64,000 nt of DNA from Apteryx mantelli (taxonomy: Eukaryota; Chordata; Aves; Apterygiformes; Apterygidae). Positions 24,901 through 36,190 of the stretch are shown piece by piece; the stretch's first letter is position 1; each line of letters begins with the position of its first letter. The notes below the pieces were generated by a model. That model worked only from the letters and a program-made list of their open reading frames with translations, was not told where the DNA came from and ran no database searches. Both the position numbers and the translations under genes were made by a program. The stretch is taken from contig NC_089980.1 in the NCBI RefSeq assembly GCF_036417845.1, positions 46,250,501-46,314,500 of the forward strand, in the 5' to 3' direction.

Positions 24901-27900
24901 GCTAAAGAGCTCAAACAACTGTCAAACAACTGACGGAGTCAAAACAACTGTTACTTCATTAACTGACTTTTCATAAACCGCTAGAAGAAAGCACCTGTTT
25001 TGTTAAGAGCAAAAGTTTATCTTTACTATCCAATCTTTATGTAAATATCTATTCTGCTTTCACAGTTTCAGCCATTCAGACAATTGATGGAACATTTATT
25101 TTTTCCGAGAACTTCCCTAAGAGGGTTTCTGTTTTGCTATACAGTTTTATGGTTGTATACCCAGCATAAACTGTTGTAAGCACCTACCATGGGAACAGAC
25201 TGCAGCTAGTTGCTCAAGCAGAAAAATATTGTATTAGTGTAACAAATAACTTGTATTCAAAGTATTGTGAAGATATGAAATCCTTCTGGCTCTGAGAAGA
25301 CATGAAGATATTTGAAAGTGTTGTATAGTGAGTACATTGCAAGCCAAATGCTCTGAATTCTGGCTCTGCTGATGACTTCAGGGAAGTTAGACTGTGCCTC
25401 ATCTTTAAAATGGAGAGGATGACATTGTCAGTGTGCTGTAGATCTGTATGTATAGATGCTAAGTTTCTTAGTCTCAATACCAACAAGAGTAGGATTTTTT
25501 TCTACGAGGCTTCAGTCTAAGCATAACTTCACTGGAGGATCTGCTTTGTAATTCTCTTAATTTAAATATTTACATAAAACTGATTTTTTTTTCTTTTCCT
25601 CCTTTTGGGGAATTCATCCTTGTTTAACTTTATTAAATATTTTCTGCAGTGTTTTTGTCTAAAATTCATTGGCTGGTTTGCACTTGGCTCATCATGGCAC
25701 AAGTGCTTGTCACATGCTTGGAAGATGTTAGCTTGGCAGGATGTTGGGCACCTCAGAGAAAGAATGCATATGCAGTCAAAGCTGATGGAAAACACTTCCC
25801 TTCTGTTCTTGTGCCACTTGAAAGGGTTATCCAGAAAGCTTCCCTGCAGGGCATGTTGTTCTGGAGTGTAGGTACAGCTCTTCCTCACTTCTGCCAGAAA
25901 CAGAAGGATGAACATAGTTATGGCTTTGGAGCAAGCTGCGGCATGACACTGTGTCCCAGCAGTTAAATACTTGAATGAAGGGAAGGAAAAGGAGCTTTGT
26001 TACAGTGAGACAAAGATTCACTTAGGAATCTCATTTTTCATTATAAAGAATAATTATTATGAAATCTGAGTTTAATCTCTAGTGGCACTTTTTTACGTGA
26101 ATTGAGCTATTCAAATTTCCTGAATCACAAAGGACTAATAGCTTCACAATTTGATTTTTCTCTGTAGAGTGAAAAAAGTATAATTAAAAATGAATTAAAA
26201 TATACAGTAGGATTATACTTTTTGAACTGCAGCCTGGAAGTCTTGCACACAATACAAAACATGCAAACATGGAGTATTGTTTCATACTGCTCTGCAGATG
26301 ATTGCAAATTATACTTGCTTTATGAAGTCAGAATTTGTCCTAAATCTTGCTTTCTTACCAGGCAACAGAGGCATCTTACATCTTCTCCACTTGAATTAAA
26401 TTATCATGATTCAGAGTAGCCTAAATAAGGGAAAGGTCTTCTGTTATTCTTACCACATAAAATGTAGTTACTTCAAATCCCATTTATTACAATAAGAGTA
26501 TTAGAAGTTTGCTTCTATATGATGACTGCTATGATCTTATCATGAGAGCTTAGGTTGGGAGAAGGGAGGACATAGAAATAAGTTTTTATTCTTGTAGAAC
26601 TATCCTTGCGAACAGAATGTCATTCATCACTGAAAATATACTGATAAATACCAGATAAAATTATTTTGGGTACATACTGCAACATATGCACCATTCTCTG
26701 GGTGACATTGAGCAACCCCAGAAACAACTGAAGACATGACTATATAGTGTGGAAATATCCAACTCTGATACAAACCTCTCCCTGTTCAGCTTGCCCAAAT
26801 AAATGACACTGAGCTGCTCTGCATGGGTCTTCTAGACCAGAAGTGCTTCTGTCTGGGGTAGTGCTCACTCCTTACACTGCTCTGTCTGAATGCAGAGAGG
26901 AAAATTTCACCAATTTGACTGTTGCTGTTGGGGTGTCTTTTTGTCCCTGGTGCCCTCAGGTGCAGGGGGAGCTGGGGTGAGGGGGATAGTGACAGACTCT
27001 CCATCTGTCCCTCTTGTGGACCCCTTCTGTTTGCAAACCCTGCAGCCTGCATGGCACAGCCTGATCATCCTTCCTGGTTGGTTCCACAGCTCTTGTTTCC
27101 ACATTTGCTACCTCCCAAACCTATTGCTCAAGCTAATGGGCAGTGAGGAGTCAGTATTTGGGCTTCCTTAGTTTGTCCAAAGTTTTCAGGAAAGTAATCG
27201 CTCATTCTGTCTTCAGCCTGGTGTGATGGTAGGATTTGGTCCACTTGCTCCCTGCAGCTGATGTGAGTGAACCTCTCTAGTTAATCATGTGGGATGCTTT
27301 TAATCCTAATTCTGACATACTGCATATACAAGCCATGTGAAACCACCACCTCTGTCTCTATGGAACTCCAAGACCCAGTGTATGGCTCCTCCCTTGCTGG
27401 AGTGTCTTCCCACGCCTCAGACATACATTTTCCTCCACTAGCTCTCAGCCACTCCAGCAAATGACTCTGTAGAGCTCTGCAGTTGATTTATGTACCTTTC
27501 ATAAGTCCCTATGCATTCCTTCCCCCTCTCCACACACATTCACAGTTGAAATTGGCTCAGCATCCTATGTCTTTTAATTTAACTGTATTAATGGATCAGT
27601 ATTCCCAGACACCCAACATGGATAAGGAATGGGGGGAATTGGGAGACTCTTGTTTGATTTGGATAGCTCTAGCTTTTTCCTTTCAGGCTGGAGCAAGATC
27701 TGCTCTAAGTATTGAAGGACAGGGCAACATTAACAAATCAAGAAATAGTTTTGGATAGTGGAGCTGACAAAATTTCGCAAAAATCCCCAAAGAAGGGCTA
27801 TCAAAGCATCAGCTAGAGCCATCTTAAATGCTCTGTGGCTGTTTATGCTTTATGCTAAGCTTGTTTTCACCCTGACAATTAATGAGTTGGCCTGGTCTGA

Positions 27901-29265
27901 GTACAACTCACTGCAGCATGAAAAAACAGCTGAAAAAATACAGAGCAGTAAACAGCAGAGAAGCTGTTCAAACTTGAATCATTGCATCTGTATTGTACTA
28001 CATTCAAAATCCAAGCCTTTCTTCCTCCACCAAACAGCCAGGTCCAGGTGTTGTGCTAACTCAAATTCTTCGTGTGGGTGAATGAGAGGTCTGAATAAAA
28101 CTTGACCAAGCTAAAGATGCAGCAAAGACAAATCTTAACTGTTTACTTTCATTGGCTAACTCCTCAACTTCTCTCTGGTAAAACGTAAGCTCCCAATTGC
28201 CTAGTCTCTATAGCTGCTCTGCCTGAATAATGTGAACCAATTTCCTAAAGACAGACCTACCCTACGCATCAGTCCCTGCTGCTCACAAACAGAAAATGGA
28301 TCTGATGCAAAGCTAGTTGCAGTTTGTTGTGGCGAACTTCCATTTAGTAATATGCTATGCTGGTACTGATACCTGATCCACAGATCCTGGACTGATCTTC
28401 CTCTCCTCTTTCTAGCAGTGATTGTTTCTCAAGCTCTGATGAGTCTTGTTCCTAGCAGTAGCTTCTGGGAAAACATTTACCTATGAGAGGAGTATTGTCA
28501 TTTATTCAGCCACCCTGAACTGTCTTCTGCTAAAGCCAGTAAGCTTAATTATTGGCTTCACTAGGAATATAATGGTACACTTGAATAGTATAAATGCCTT
28601 CCTTATCAACTCTGCTAGGTCACCTTATTTGCTTCCCCTTCATTTTATGTAGTGGGTGGTGTGACAGCTACTGGTTTTCCAAGAAACTTATGATTATGTT
28701 AAATGGTCCCTGTACTTTCCAGTCTTTTTTTAAACACTCATCTTAGTCTGAATGAAAGATGTTACTAGAGTTTCGGGGGATGGGCTACACATAGAAAAAA
28801 GCAAACATGAGAATGCCATTTGGCTTTCCTGGCCCACTGAAGTCACTACAACCCGAACATCAAGATTTTAAAGGAAAAACACTTGACTTGAATAAAATGT
28901 TTTCTGTAACTGTTCAACTTTGATTCGTCTTGTGCTGTATTTCATGAAGTAGTTCCCTAAGAGCAGCATGTATTTGTCAAGTATTGCTATGGTGACATCC
29001 AGTCACAGGTTGGTGAGGTAGTGACAGTGCAAACTTGAAATCTCAAGTGCATGACTTGCTGTTAAACATGAGCTTGCCCAATTTTGAAAATGGCGTTTTT
29101 TTTCCTACCAGTTGTTCTAATGAAATAGATGAAAAATGGAACTATAGAATTAAAAAAAAAAAGGTTTCAAGATTATTTGCCGCATTAGCCTTTATTCTAT
29201 TTCCTTTACAATTGGTACTGGCTTACAATGAGCAAATCAGAAACTTTCAGTTGCCTACTGAGTTG

Positions 29266-29289
29266 CTATAAATACTATAGTATTTATAG
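29266..29289. repeat. Perfect 24-bp palindrome
   Basis: The 12 bases ctataaatacta are followed directly by their exact reverse complement, so the site has no loop. It is AT-rich and could form a cruciform or a dimeric binding site. No gene is adjacent. Confidence 0.9.
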
Positions 29290-30582
29290 TGATCTTCATG
29301 GATCTCTCCAAGAAAGCCTTCTTCACGCCAGCTTCCCTAGCTGCATCAGCACAAGAATCTTTTTGCACTAAAGCAGCAGTTTTTGCTATAAGAACGTGCC
29401 TGTCAATACTGAAGAGGGAGGCTAGACTTCAGCTGTAGACAGGTGGTAAAGCAGAAAAATATCTACAAAATTACCAGAAGCAGGGACAGTGTGGCTGGCA
29501 GCTCACCACAGTATTGCTTGACCATATTAAGTTGCTCTTGGGTTTTGCCCTAGGGAGGACACCTGATCTCTATTCACACTGTGTGTCCCACTAGTCAGCC
29601 CCAGCCATGCATACACCGCATGGAGTGTCTTCGGACATTACAGCTGCTCCACAGGTCTTTTGCTACTTCAGCCAACACTTAAAGTCCTGCTTCATTGAGA
29701 AGAAACTCCGGGAAAAAAAGTATCCCAAATCAGTAAGGAACTACTGTTAGTCAGTAGTTTTTTACCACTTTCTCATGGCTAGGTTTATGGGGAAACTGTG
29801 AAGGTCTTTTCTCAGACGTGTCTGAAGTAAGCAGGCTTGTGGAGTAAGAGATTGGGGGGAGAGAATGCAGACAGGGGGTCACTGCATCATGAGGAAATGT
29901 TTTATATGTGAATAAGGCCACCCCCCTCACCACAGGATTGCCTTGACTTTGTGAGAGGTTGCACTAGAGGACATGTTAAGGCCCTGAGACTTCCTTCCTG
30001 GCATTCCAGGGAAATATTCCCACCCCACTCCTGACTATACTATACACCAAGGCCAAAATAGCATGAACAGTGAGGGAATTTGGTCTCAAGGGCAGTGGTG
30101 GGAATCCAGTAGCAGGAATGTACAGATGCCAGCACTGGATATAGGGCAAAAAAAAAAAAAGAAGGGAAAAGCAGCTTGTGGGCATGAAATCAGGGGAGAT
30201 GGAAGTAAACTGAAATGCTAGAGGGAAGAACCTAACATAGGAGACTGTGCAGGCTGAGGACAGATTAACAGATGTTAGAAGAAAGCAAAACACATGAGAG
30301 AATCCAGACAGACGCTGAGAGCAGAAGCAGGGAGTGCTCTTAGCCAAAAGAGAATGAGGAACATGAATACAGATGGCAGGATGTGAACAAGCAGGGAGAC
30401 CTGAGAAGCCTGAAGGAAGAGATGGAGAAAAAACTCAAAATCCAGAAATGGAGAGAGGAAGAAAAGGTATATGAACACAGAATATCTAGAATAATACTTT
30501 CCAAATCAAAAATAAAAATTGTGTTTATCTGGATGTTAAAAAGTTACACAAGTGAACTAAGCAAAGGCAGTACAAGAATAAT

Positions 30583-30588
30583 TTTATT
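30583..30588 (-). other. Candidate poly(A) signal for CYP1B1
   Basis: AATAAA on the minus strand, followed by a T/G-rich segment (TTGTGTAACTTTTT within about 40 bases). It lies 2.2 kb past the CYP1B1 stop, where the AT-rich presumed 3' UTR gives way to purine-rich DNA. Other minus-strand AATAAA hexamers are at 32145-32150, 31690-31695 and 30859-30864, and could give shorter transcripts. Confidence 0.35.
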
Positions 30589-32803
30589 TAGTATTTTGGT
30601 AACACAATGATTCGTCTCAAAATAATCACAAAAGTTATCTCATTGAACAACTGCATATATTCTAAATGGGTGTTACTAAATTTGAATAACTTTACAGATT
30701 ATATGAGGCATTATTTCACCAACAGCTATGTAATGTGTGAGACCCAATGACAGACATCACACATCAACAAAACCACATCAGCAGTGTGAATGAAAATTGC
30801 ATTAGTAACCAATGCATACTTAAAGCTTTAAAGAGAGTACAAAATTGCAAAAGCCTTTTTTATTGAAATATAAAACAGTGATCCTTGAGTTAGAATAACT
30901 ATTCAGTTGTAGGTTATATCCTTTATATTTTTTTCAGTAATGATACTTACAAAGGTACAAGGAAAAACGTCTTGCTAGCATTTGATCTAATGTAGATCTC
31001 CATATGAAAATGCTGGATATCTTATAAAGCTTTTCACAGGTACAGGCTAAGTTCTGGGATATCACAGATTTGTATGTAATTCAGAAGAACACCTGAGATT
31101 ACTCCTTGTGTAGGTAACAAAGCTTTTTTAGCTTTGAAAAAAGAGAATAGACGCCATGTGAAGTCAGGGACGTTAAATAAGTACATTACTGCTATGTGGG
31201 GTTAGGGCGGGGTACTTTTAGACTTGATTCAGGTTCTTATTGAAATCAGTAGCAAGAAGATCAGGATTGTGTCATTAGTCTAGCTCCTATCAATGTCAGT
31301 ATGAGTTCTGTCACTGCTGTCAACATGATTATGCCTGGCCACATATCAGAAGACCCAGTCCTGCAAATCTTTACTTGCTTAGGTCTCAGCAGAGCTACTT
31401 TAGATTGTAGGGTTGTGCCCTTATTTTCTAGGTCTGTTAAAGCCTTATTTTGTACGAAGATGAGCACAGCAAGCCACATGTGAGGTACTCTTATTTCTGA
31501 CAGGTTTTATATGTCATTGAGAGTGATCTGTAGCTCCTCAGAAATGTCCAACACTTTTCAAAATCAGATATGTACATCTGTAGAGGGTTCACACTTTAGA
31601 GAAATATATGCTGCTTTGTGTGCACAAACATTAGCCAGAGATTCAAGGCCACAAAGTTTCCTGTGTATATTTTACTTTAAAATAATAGTTTTATTTTTTT
31701 AACTTGATGTCCTTTACCTCAAAAAAGTTTTAAAAGTACTTTTTCTTTAGTTAACCGGTACATTAATCAGGATATGTAATGTTAGTTTTTGTTCTGTGAC
31801 TTTGTTCTAAACAAATCATACTAAAAGTACGTAATCAATGCTTGGCTACACCATTTAACTCAGTCTAACAGAATGACTGGTGAGCAGAGTTGTTTTTGCT
31901 GTGTGCATTATTTGAGGCATGTGGCACAGACGTTTCAATATAACTCCCCCCAGATTCTCACTTCTGTAAATCCTGGCCATTTGAATTTTAACTGGACTTA
32001 CTATGTGCCTAGGGGTGGGGATGTATGTCTTTACTGAAGAAAACTGGTGACATACCAGTTCTGATCTTTCCTTTCAAAATGTATTGAAAGTGACTGGATT
32101 AGGAACTCTGTTTGTTCTCATATAAAATATGAATTTTATTTAAAAATGTTGTGCTCATAAGCAAATCTGTTTTTTTTAGTCGTATGTGTAAACACTCTGG
32201 AATGTTAAAGGCAAGACTTTACATTGGCATTTTATCAAAAATATTTGAAAGTTTTTTACGAAGGCATTAATATACACCCCAGCAGTCACAACACAGGACC
32301 TGCCATATGCCTATGGCAGTTTTCAAAAGAGTGAACTCAGAGGGAGGCTACAATGTTCTGAGCGTGGGGGTTTTTTTTGTTTTGTTTTTTTGAGTATGAG
32401 ATTTCACTTTGGAATGTGGAATCACTGAAGGCGAGCTTAGAGTTAAGGCATAGAGCATGGAGACATGGAAAGGATTGTACAAACAGTTCCTGGAGATGCT
32501 CTAACTAGTCAGTAGACAAAAAGCACTTTACAATTACAACTTCTGTGAACATGCTAGAAAAGAAAAAGCTTACTTTTGAATTGCATATTTTTGCATATGT
32601 TTTATCATTTAATATATTAAATGGTTCTCTTGGCTCTGCCTCTAGAATTAAAAAAGAAGACTGAATTATGACTTGCACAGTTTTCCTTCCTGCTCTTGTA
32701 TCTTGTTATGCTGTCTATTTTCCAAAAAGATCACCAGAACAAACTATAACTTATTTAAGTCTAAAAAGAGAGAGGGAGTATCTTTAGATGCAAGATTCTG
32801 TGC
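30589..32803 (-). other. CYP1B1: Presumed CYP1B1 3' UTR
   Basis: AT-rich sequence directly follows the TAA-type stop of exon 3, with no splice signal I can support. Mammalian CYP1B1 has an unusually long last exon with about 3 kb of 3' UTR, so a UTR of about 2.2 kb is reasonable. The end is set by the candidate AATAAA at 30583-30588. No transcript evidence is available. Confidence 0.4.
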
Positions 32804-33416
32804 TTAGGTATTTGCAGACTGGTGATTTTCGTTGGCTGTTTTCTCTGCTTGCAGTCTTTGGACAGCCTTATCAAGCAAATCCATAGTATCTCTAAGTGTG
32901 ACATTCACGGTAAATGGCTTAGGTTTAATGGTCAACCCATAAGTAAAGTCCATTTTGGGGTCCTCATTTGGATTAGCAGTAAAATTGCACTGATGCACCA
33001 GTATGGAGGTAAAGAGAAACAGCTGCATCTTTGATAACTCCTCTCCAATACACCGACGTTTTCCCAATGAGAATATCATCACGCTACTAGTAAGATCTTT
33101 GTTAATGAATCCATTCTCATCCAGGAATCTCGCTGGGTCAAAATCCTCTGGGTTGGACCATTTTGCTGGATCATGATTCACTGACCATTGATTAATAAAT
33201 ATCACTGTGTCTTTGGGAATGAGGTAGCCCATTATGAAGGTGTTGGTTGTGGTGGCATGTGGGATAGTAACAGGCACAAAGCTACTGAAACGCATGGATT
33301 CATACAAGAAAGCCATGATGTAGTGCAAATGAGGTTGATCTTCAGCACACGGCAGACGATCTCTTCCAACAATCCTATCCACTTCTTCTTGCATTTTAGC
33401 CTGCACTTTTGGATAC
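32804..33416 (-). CDS. CYP1B1: CYP1B1 exon 3, coding part (P450 C-terminal half)
   Basis: The minus-strand acceptor AACAG-like (TGACAG) ends at 33417. The first base, G, completes the arginine codon begun in exon 2, then Y-P-K-V-Q-A-K-M follows. The exon codes for residues 340-542 and a stop. Motifs seen are the K-helix ExxR (E378, R381 in YESMR), the PARF version of the PERF meander motif (about 433-436), and the haem-binding loop [10 protein letters not shown] with C461 as the axial iron ligand. The C-terminus runs about 8 residues past the human end. Unlike exon 2 this exon has ordinary, moderately AT-rich codon use. Confidence 0.97.
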
Positions 33417-36189
33417 CTGTCATTTAAAATAAGTGTGCGTGCACACTTTTAAAAATAATACATGCTCTAAACATTTCTCACAAAACAATTCCTCACCCCC
33501 TACCCTACACTACACAGTTTGAGCAAACATAAATATATTGTAGGAACATGTAGATCTTAATGAAAACTTGACGAGAGAAAAATCCAAACTTTCCATGCAA
33601 CGGTGTCATTTTTAATTATTTGCTCGGTTTTCACTTTTATATTTAATATCACATCTAATCAAATCTCAATACAAAAACTGAAGTTAACTTAGATGTTCTG
33701 AAACAAAATATTCTAAAATTAAATATCCAATATATAATATATATATAGTTCATTCTGAAATTAAAATGACTTCTTTCTTTCAAATATTGGGCTTTCTGGG
33801 AGAGTGAAAATTCTGTTTTCCAGCTCTGTATGTGACTTCTAAATGTCGGCCCTGGAGTTTACGTTACCATTAGATATATTACACACATATTAAAGTCTAC
33901 ATATTTTTAAATTGAAAAAGATCCCTGCTAAAAATTGTCAGAATAGTTTTATGAACATGCTCGTCTTAGTTTGGTATACTTACTCAAATTATTATCAAAA
34001 TACATTTTCTTTATAATGTATTTTAAGACCACTGTCATGAAGTGTGGGCAGAAACAAAGTAACAAAACAAGGCCAAAATATCAATAAAATATTCTTATTT
34101 TCCTTGCTTGCCTAAAAGCATGCCTTCCTAACAAGTAGCCTTTATTTGCTTTTTTAAATATTCAAGTTTGGTTTTCGTGTCTTTGCCTTCTCCTCCTGCC
34201 GTGGGTCTGCATGTCAAACACAAGGCAAATGTAAGAAACGAGGAGAAATCAAACAGATTATGTAAACACTGGAAATCATACCCTTCTCCTGAAGCATTAA
34301 ATATTTGTTTGTTTTTCAAGAAGTGGCTAGGTAGATAAAAGAACCTAATGAAATGTTAGCCTGAGTCTACAAATGATGCAAACGATCAAACAAAAAGCTG
34401 GGACACGCAAGAAAACCAGTGCCATGCCCTTTTCTGTTAAACGCCCCCCCGCCCCCCCGGTCAGCCGTGAGGTTGCCACCCGTGAAGGGCTGGTACCAGG
34501 GCTGCCCAGCAGGTCTGGAGGTGTTTTGCCGCCAGTCACGCAATCACAAGAAAGGCACACATTATAGGGGCAACAACATAATAGCGGGTCTGTAAACCAG
34601 TGCACGAACGCTTTGTCTTGCTTAAGCGGTTGTTATCCTGCTCCTGTGATCTCCCTGATCTCGACCTGGTGAAGTCTGTTACTTTGGGGTGTTACCCCGG
34701 GGCCTTTTTGCCAGCCTCTCTTTAGGCAACATTACCCGTCCGCCACAGTAGTGGTGTGGTTTTTTTTTCCCCTCACCTCCTTCTTCATGTCCTTTTCTGG
34801 CAGCTCTGCCAGAGCTTCCGTGCCCGTTAATCGGGGACGGCCGAGGTGCCCAGAGCCACCCGGGCGGGCCGCCACGGCGCCCCCTCCCCCCCGCGCACGG
34901 CCGGGCCGCCTCAACGGTCGCCCGGCAGCCGTTGGCGGCCGTTGGCGGCTGCAGGCGTCGCGGCGGCGCTGCCCGCGGCCCCGCGCCGCCGGAGCTGGCA
35001 GGTTTCGCCCTGCCTCGGGCCGGCCGCTCCCGCGGGCGCCTCCCCCGCGGCGGCGGGACGTTTCGGAAGGGGACGCCCGCGCCCCCGAGCCCGGTGCCGG
35101 CGCGGCGGCTGCTCCCGCCTCCGCCAGGGCGGCGGGCCGCGGCGGGGAGCGCCGCCGCCTCGCTGGCACCTACCTGATGAGGAAGATGACGAGCCACTGC
35201 AGGGCGGTGGAGAGAGTGTCCTGGCTGGCGCCGAAGATGTCGGTGACGGTGGCGGGCACGTGCTCGAGCTGCAGCCGCGGCTGCTCCCGCTGGAGGCGGA
35301 TGAAGGCGTCCATCATGTCGCGCGGGGCGGCCCCCGGGCGCAGGCTGCGCTGGTGCTGCAGGAACTTGCCGCGCACGAAGCCGTAGAAGTCGCGGTTGAG
35401 GTCGCGGAAGGCGCGGTAGGCGGCGCGCACGGGGCTGGGGAAGCGCTGGAGCCAGGGCAGCGCGTCCACCAGGCTGCCGGCGCCCACGGCGCGCCCGAAC
35501 TGCTCGTTGCGCCCCACAAGGCGCAGGAACTCGCCGTCGCCGTGGCTGTAGCGGCGGCCGAAGCACAGGGCGCTCATCACGTTGGCCACGGCCACCACCA
35601 GGACGCGCGAGGGGTCGAGGAAGGCGCCGCCGGCGCTGCCGCGCACCAGCAGCGCCACCAGCGCCCGCGCCTCGCCCACCAGGTGCCGCTCCAGCAGGCG
35701 GCGGGTGGCGGGGCTGCCCGTGGAGAAGGCGCGCACCGTTGCGTGCGCCGCCCGCCGGTGCAGCTTCCACAGCTCCGAGTAGCCGCCGAAGGCCAGGCTG
35801 CGCCCGCCCGACACCAGCTGGAAGGAGGGGAAGGGCGGGCGGCCCGCGAAGGCGGCCCCCTGGCGGACGAGCGCCTGCCGGATGGCGCGCTCCCCGTTCA
35901 GCACCACCACGGGCCAGCGCCCCAGGCGCAGCTGGAAGACGGCGCCGTAGGTGCTGGCCAGGCGGGCGAAGGAGAGGTGCGGCGCGCTGCCCAGCTGCGC
36001 CGCGTTGCCGATCAGCGGCCAGGGGAAGGGGCCCGGCGGCGCCTGGCGCTGGCCCTGCCGCCGCAGCCGCTGCCGCTGCAGGAGGAGCTTGCCCAGGTGG
36101 ATGGCGGCGAGCAGGGAGAGGAGGAGCAGCAGGGAGCTTTGCAAGGGGGGGATGCTGCGCAGGGCTTCTCCCAGCCTCTCGAGGGCCAT
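32804..36189 (-). CDS. CYP1B1: Cytochrome P450 1B1 (CYP1B1), two coding exons
   Basis: Joining 36189-35174 (1016 nt) to 33416-32804 (613 nt) gives 543 codons: a 542-residue, haem-thiolate monooxygenase of the endoplasmic reticulum (human CYP1B1 has 543). The enzyme family oxidises oestrogens, retinoids, fatty acids and polycyclic aromatics using electrons from cytochrome P450 reductase, and is induced by the aryl hydrocarbon receptor. Gene architecture matches the mammalian gene: non-coding first exon, intron 1 ending right before the ATG, a large GC-rich second exon, and a third exon with a long 3' UTR. Residues altered in human CYP1B1 glaucoma (W57, G61, Y81, E229, E387, R390, R469) are intact, the last three at 378, 381 and 460 here. 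The gene looks complete and functional. CYP1A1 and CYP1A2 are excluded because they have seven exons. Confidence 0.98.
33730..33748. repeat. (TA)n stretch in CYP1B1 intron 2
   Basis: Nearly pure TA dinucleotides with one interruption. Confidence 0.85.
34443..34458. repeat. C-rich run in CYP1B1 intron 2
   Basis: CCCCCCCGCCCCCCC: two runs of seven C separated by one G. Confidence 0.9.
35174..36189 (-). CDS. CYP1B1: CYP1B1 exon 2, coding part (N-terminal half of P450)
   Basis: The ATG at 36189 lies one base after the acceptor TTGCAG, and the exon codes for residues 1-338 plus two bases of R339. In order: a hydrophobic membrane anchor (about 17-37), a basic stretch (about 39-49), the proline hinge PPGPFPWP (51-58), the C-helix WKLHR (141-145) that contacts the haem propionate, and the I-helix oxygen-activation motif FGASQDT with T325. 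Relative to human, about nine residues are missing in the glycine-rich loop just before the I-helix region (about 299-308). The exon is very GC-rich, which produces long spurious frames on both strands. Confidence 0.98.
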
Positions 36190-36190
36190 G

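Larger units (their letters stand above)
10088..30582. other. Long intergenic stretch between the unrecognised gene and the CYP1B1 3' end
   Basis: No gene, RNA gene or recent mobile element can be supported. The stretch is mostly AT-rich. A GC-richer patch at about 11,260-11,950, rich in CTGCAG-like text, carries frames of 80 codons (plus) and 200 codons (minus). Neither has flanking splice sites or a recognisable domain, and they look like by-products of base composition. A purine-rich tract lies at about 30,130-30,480. Microsatellites, a G-rich motif and a palindrome are listed separately. Confidence 0.5.
33417..35173 (-). other. CYP1B1: CYP1B1 intron 2
   Basis: A phase-2 intron of 1757 bp with donor CAG|GTAGGT (35173-35168) and acceptor ...ATGACAG (ending 33417). 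Composition changes sharply inside it: about 34,790-35,173 belongs to the CpG island and the rest is AT-rich. It contains a (TA)n stretch (33730-33748) and a C-rich run (34443-34458). No further exon is seen. Confidence 0.95.

Noticed and set aside
25562..25966. Overlapping frames of 88-117 codons on both strands
   Set aside because: Three overlapping frames in different phases without splice signals or recognisable domains indicate chance.
30589..32803. miR-27b seed match in the CYP1B1 3' UTR
   Set aside because: I looked for the seed complement reported in human CYP1B1 and found none by eye. A computed scan is needed before saying it is absent.
32804..33406. Exon 3 as a separate 200-residue protein starting at 33406
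   Set aside because: That start is an internal GTG valine codon. The exon begins at 33416 behind an AG acceptor and continues the arginine codon of exon 2.
35170..35173. CYP1B1 exon 2 ending at the in-frame TAG
   Set aside because: The TAG lies inside the splice donor GTAGGT. Splicing at 35174 restores the full P450 through exon 3.
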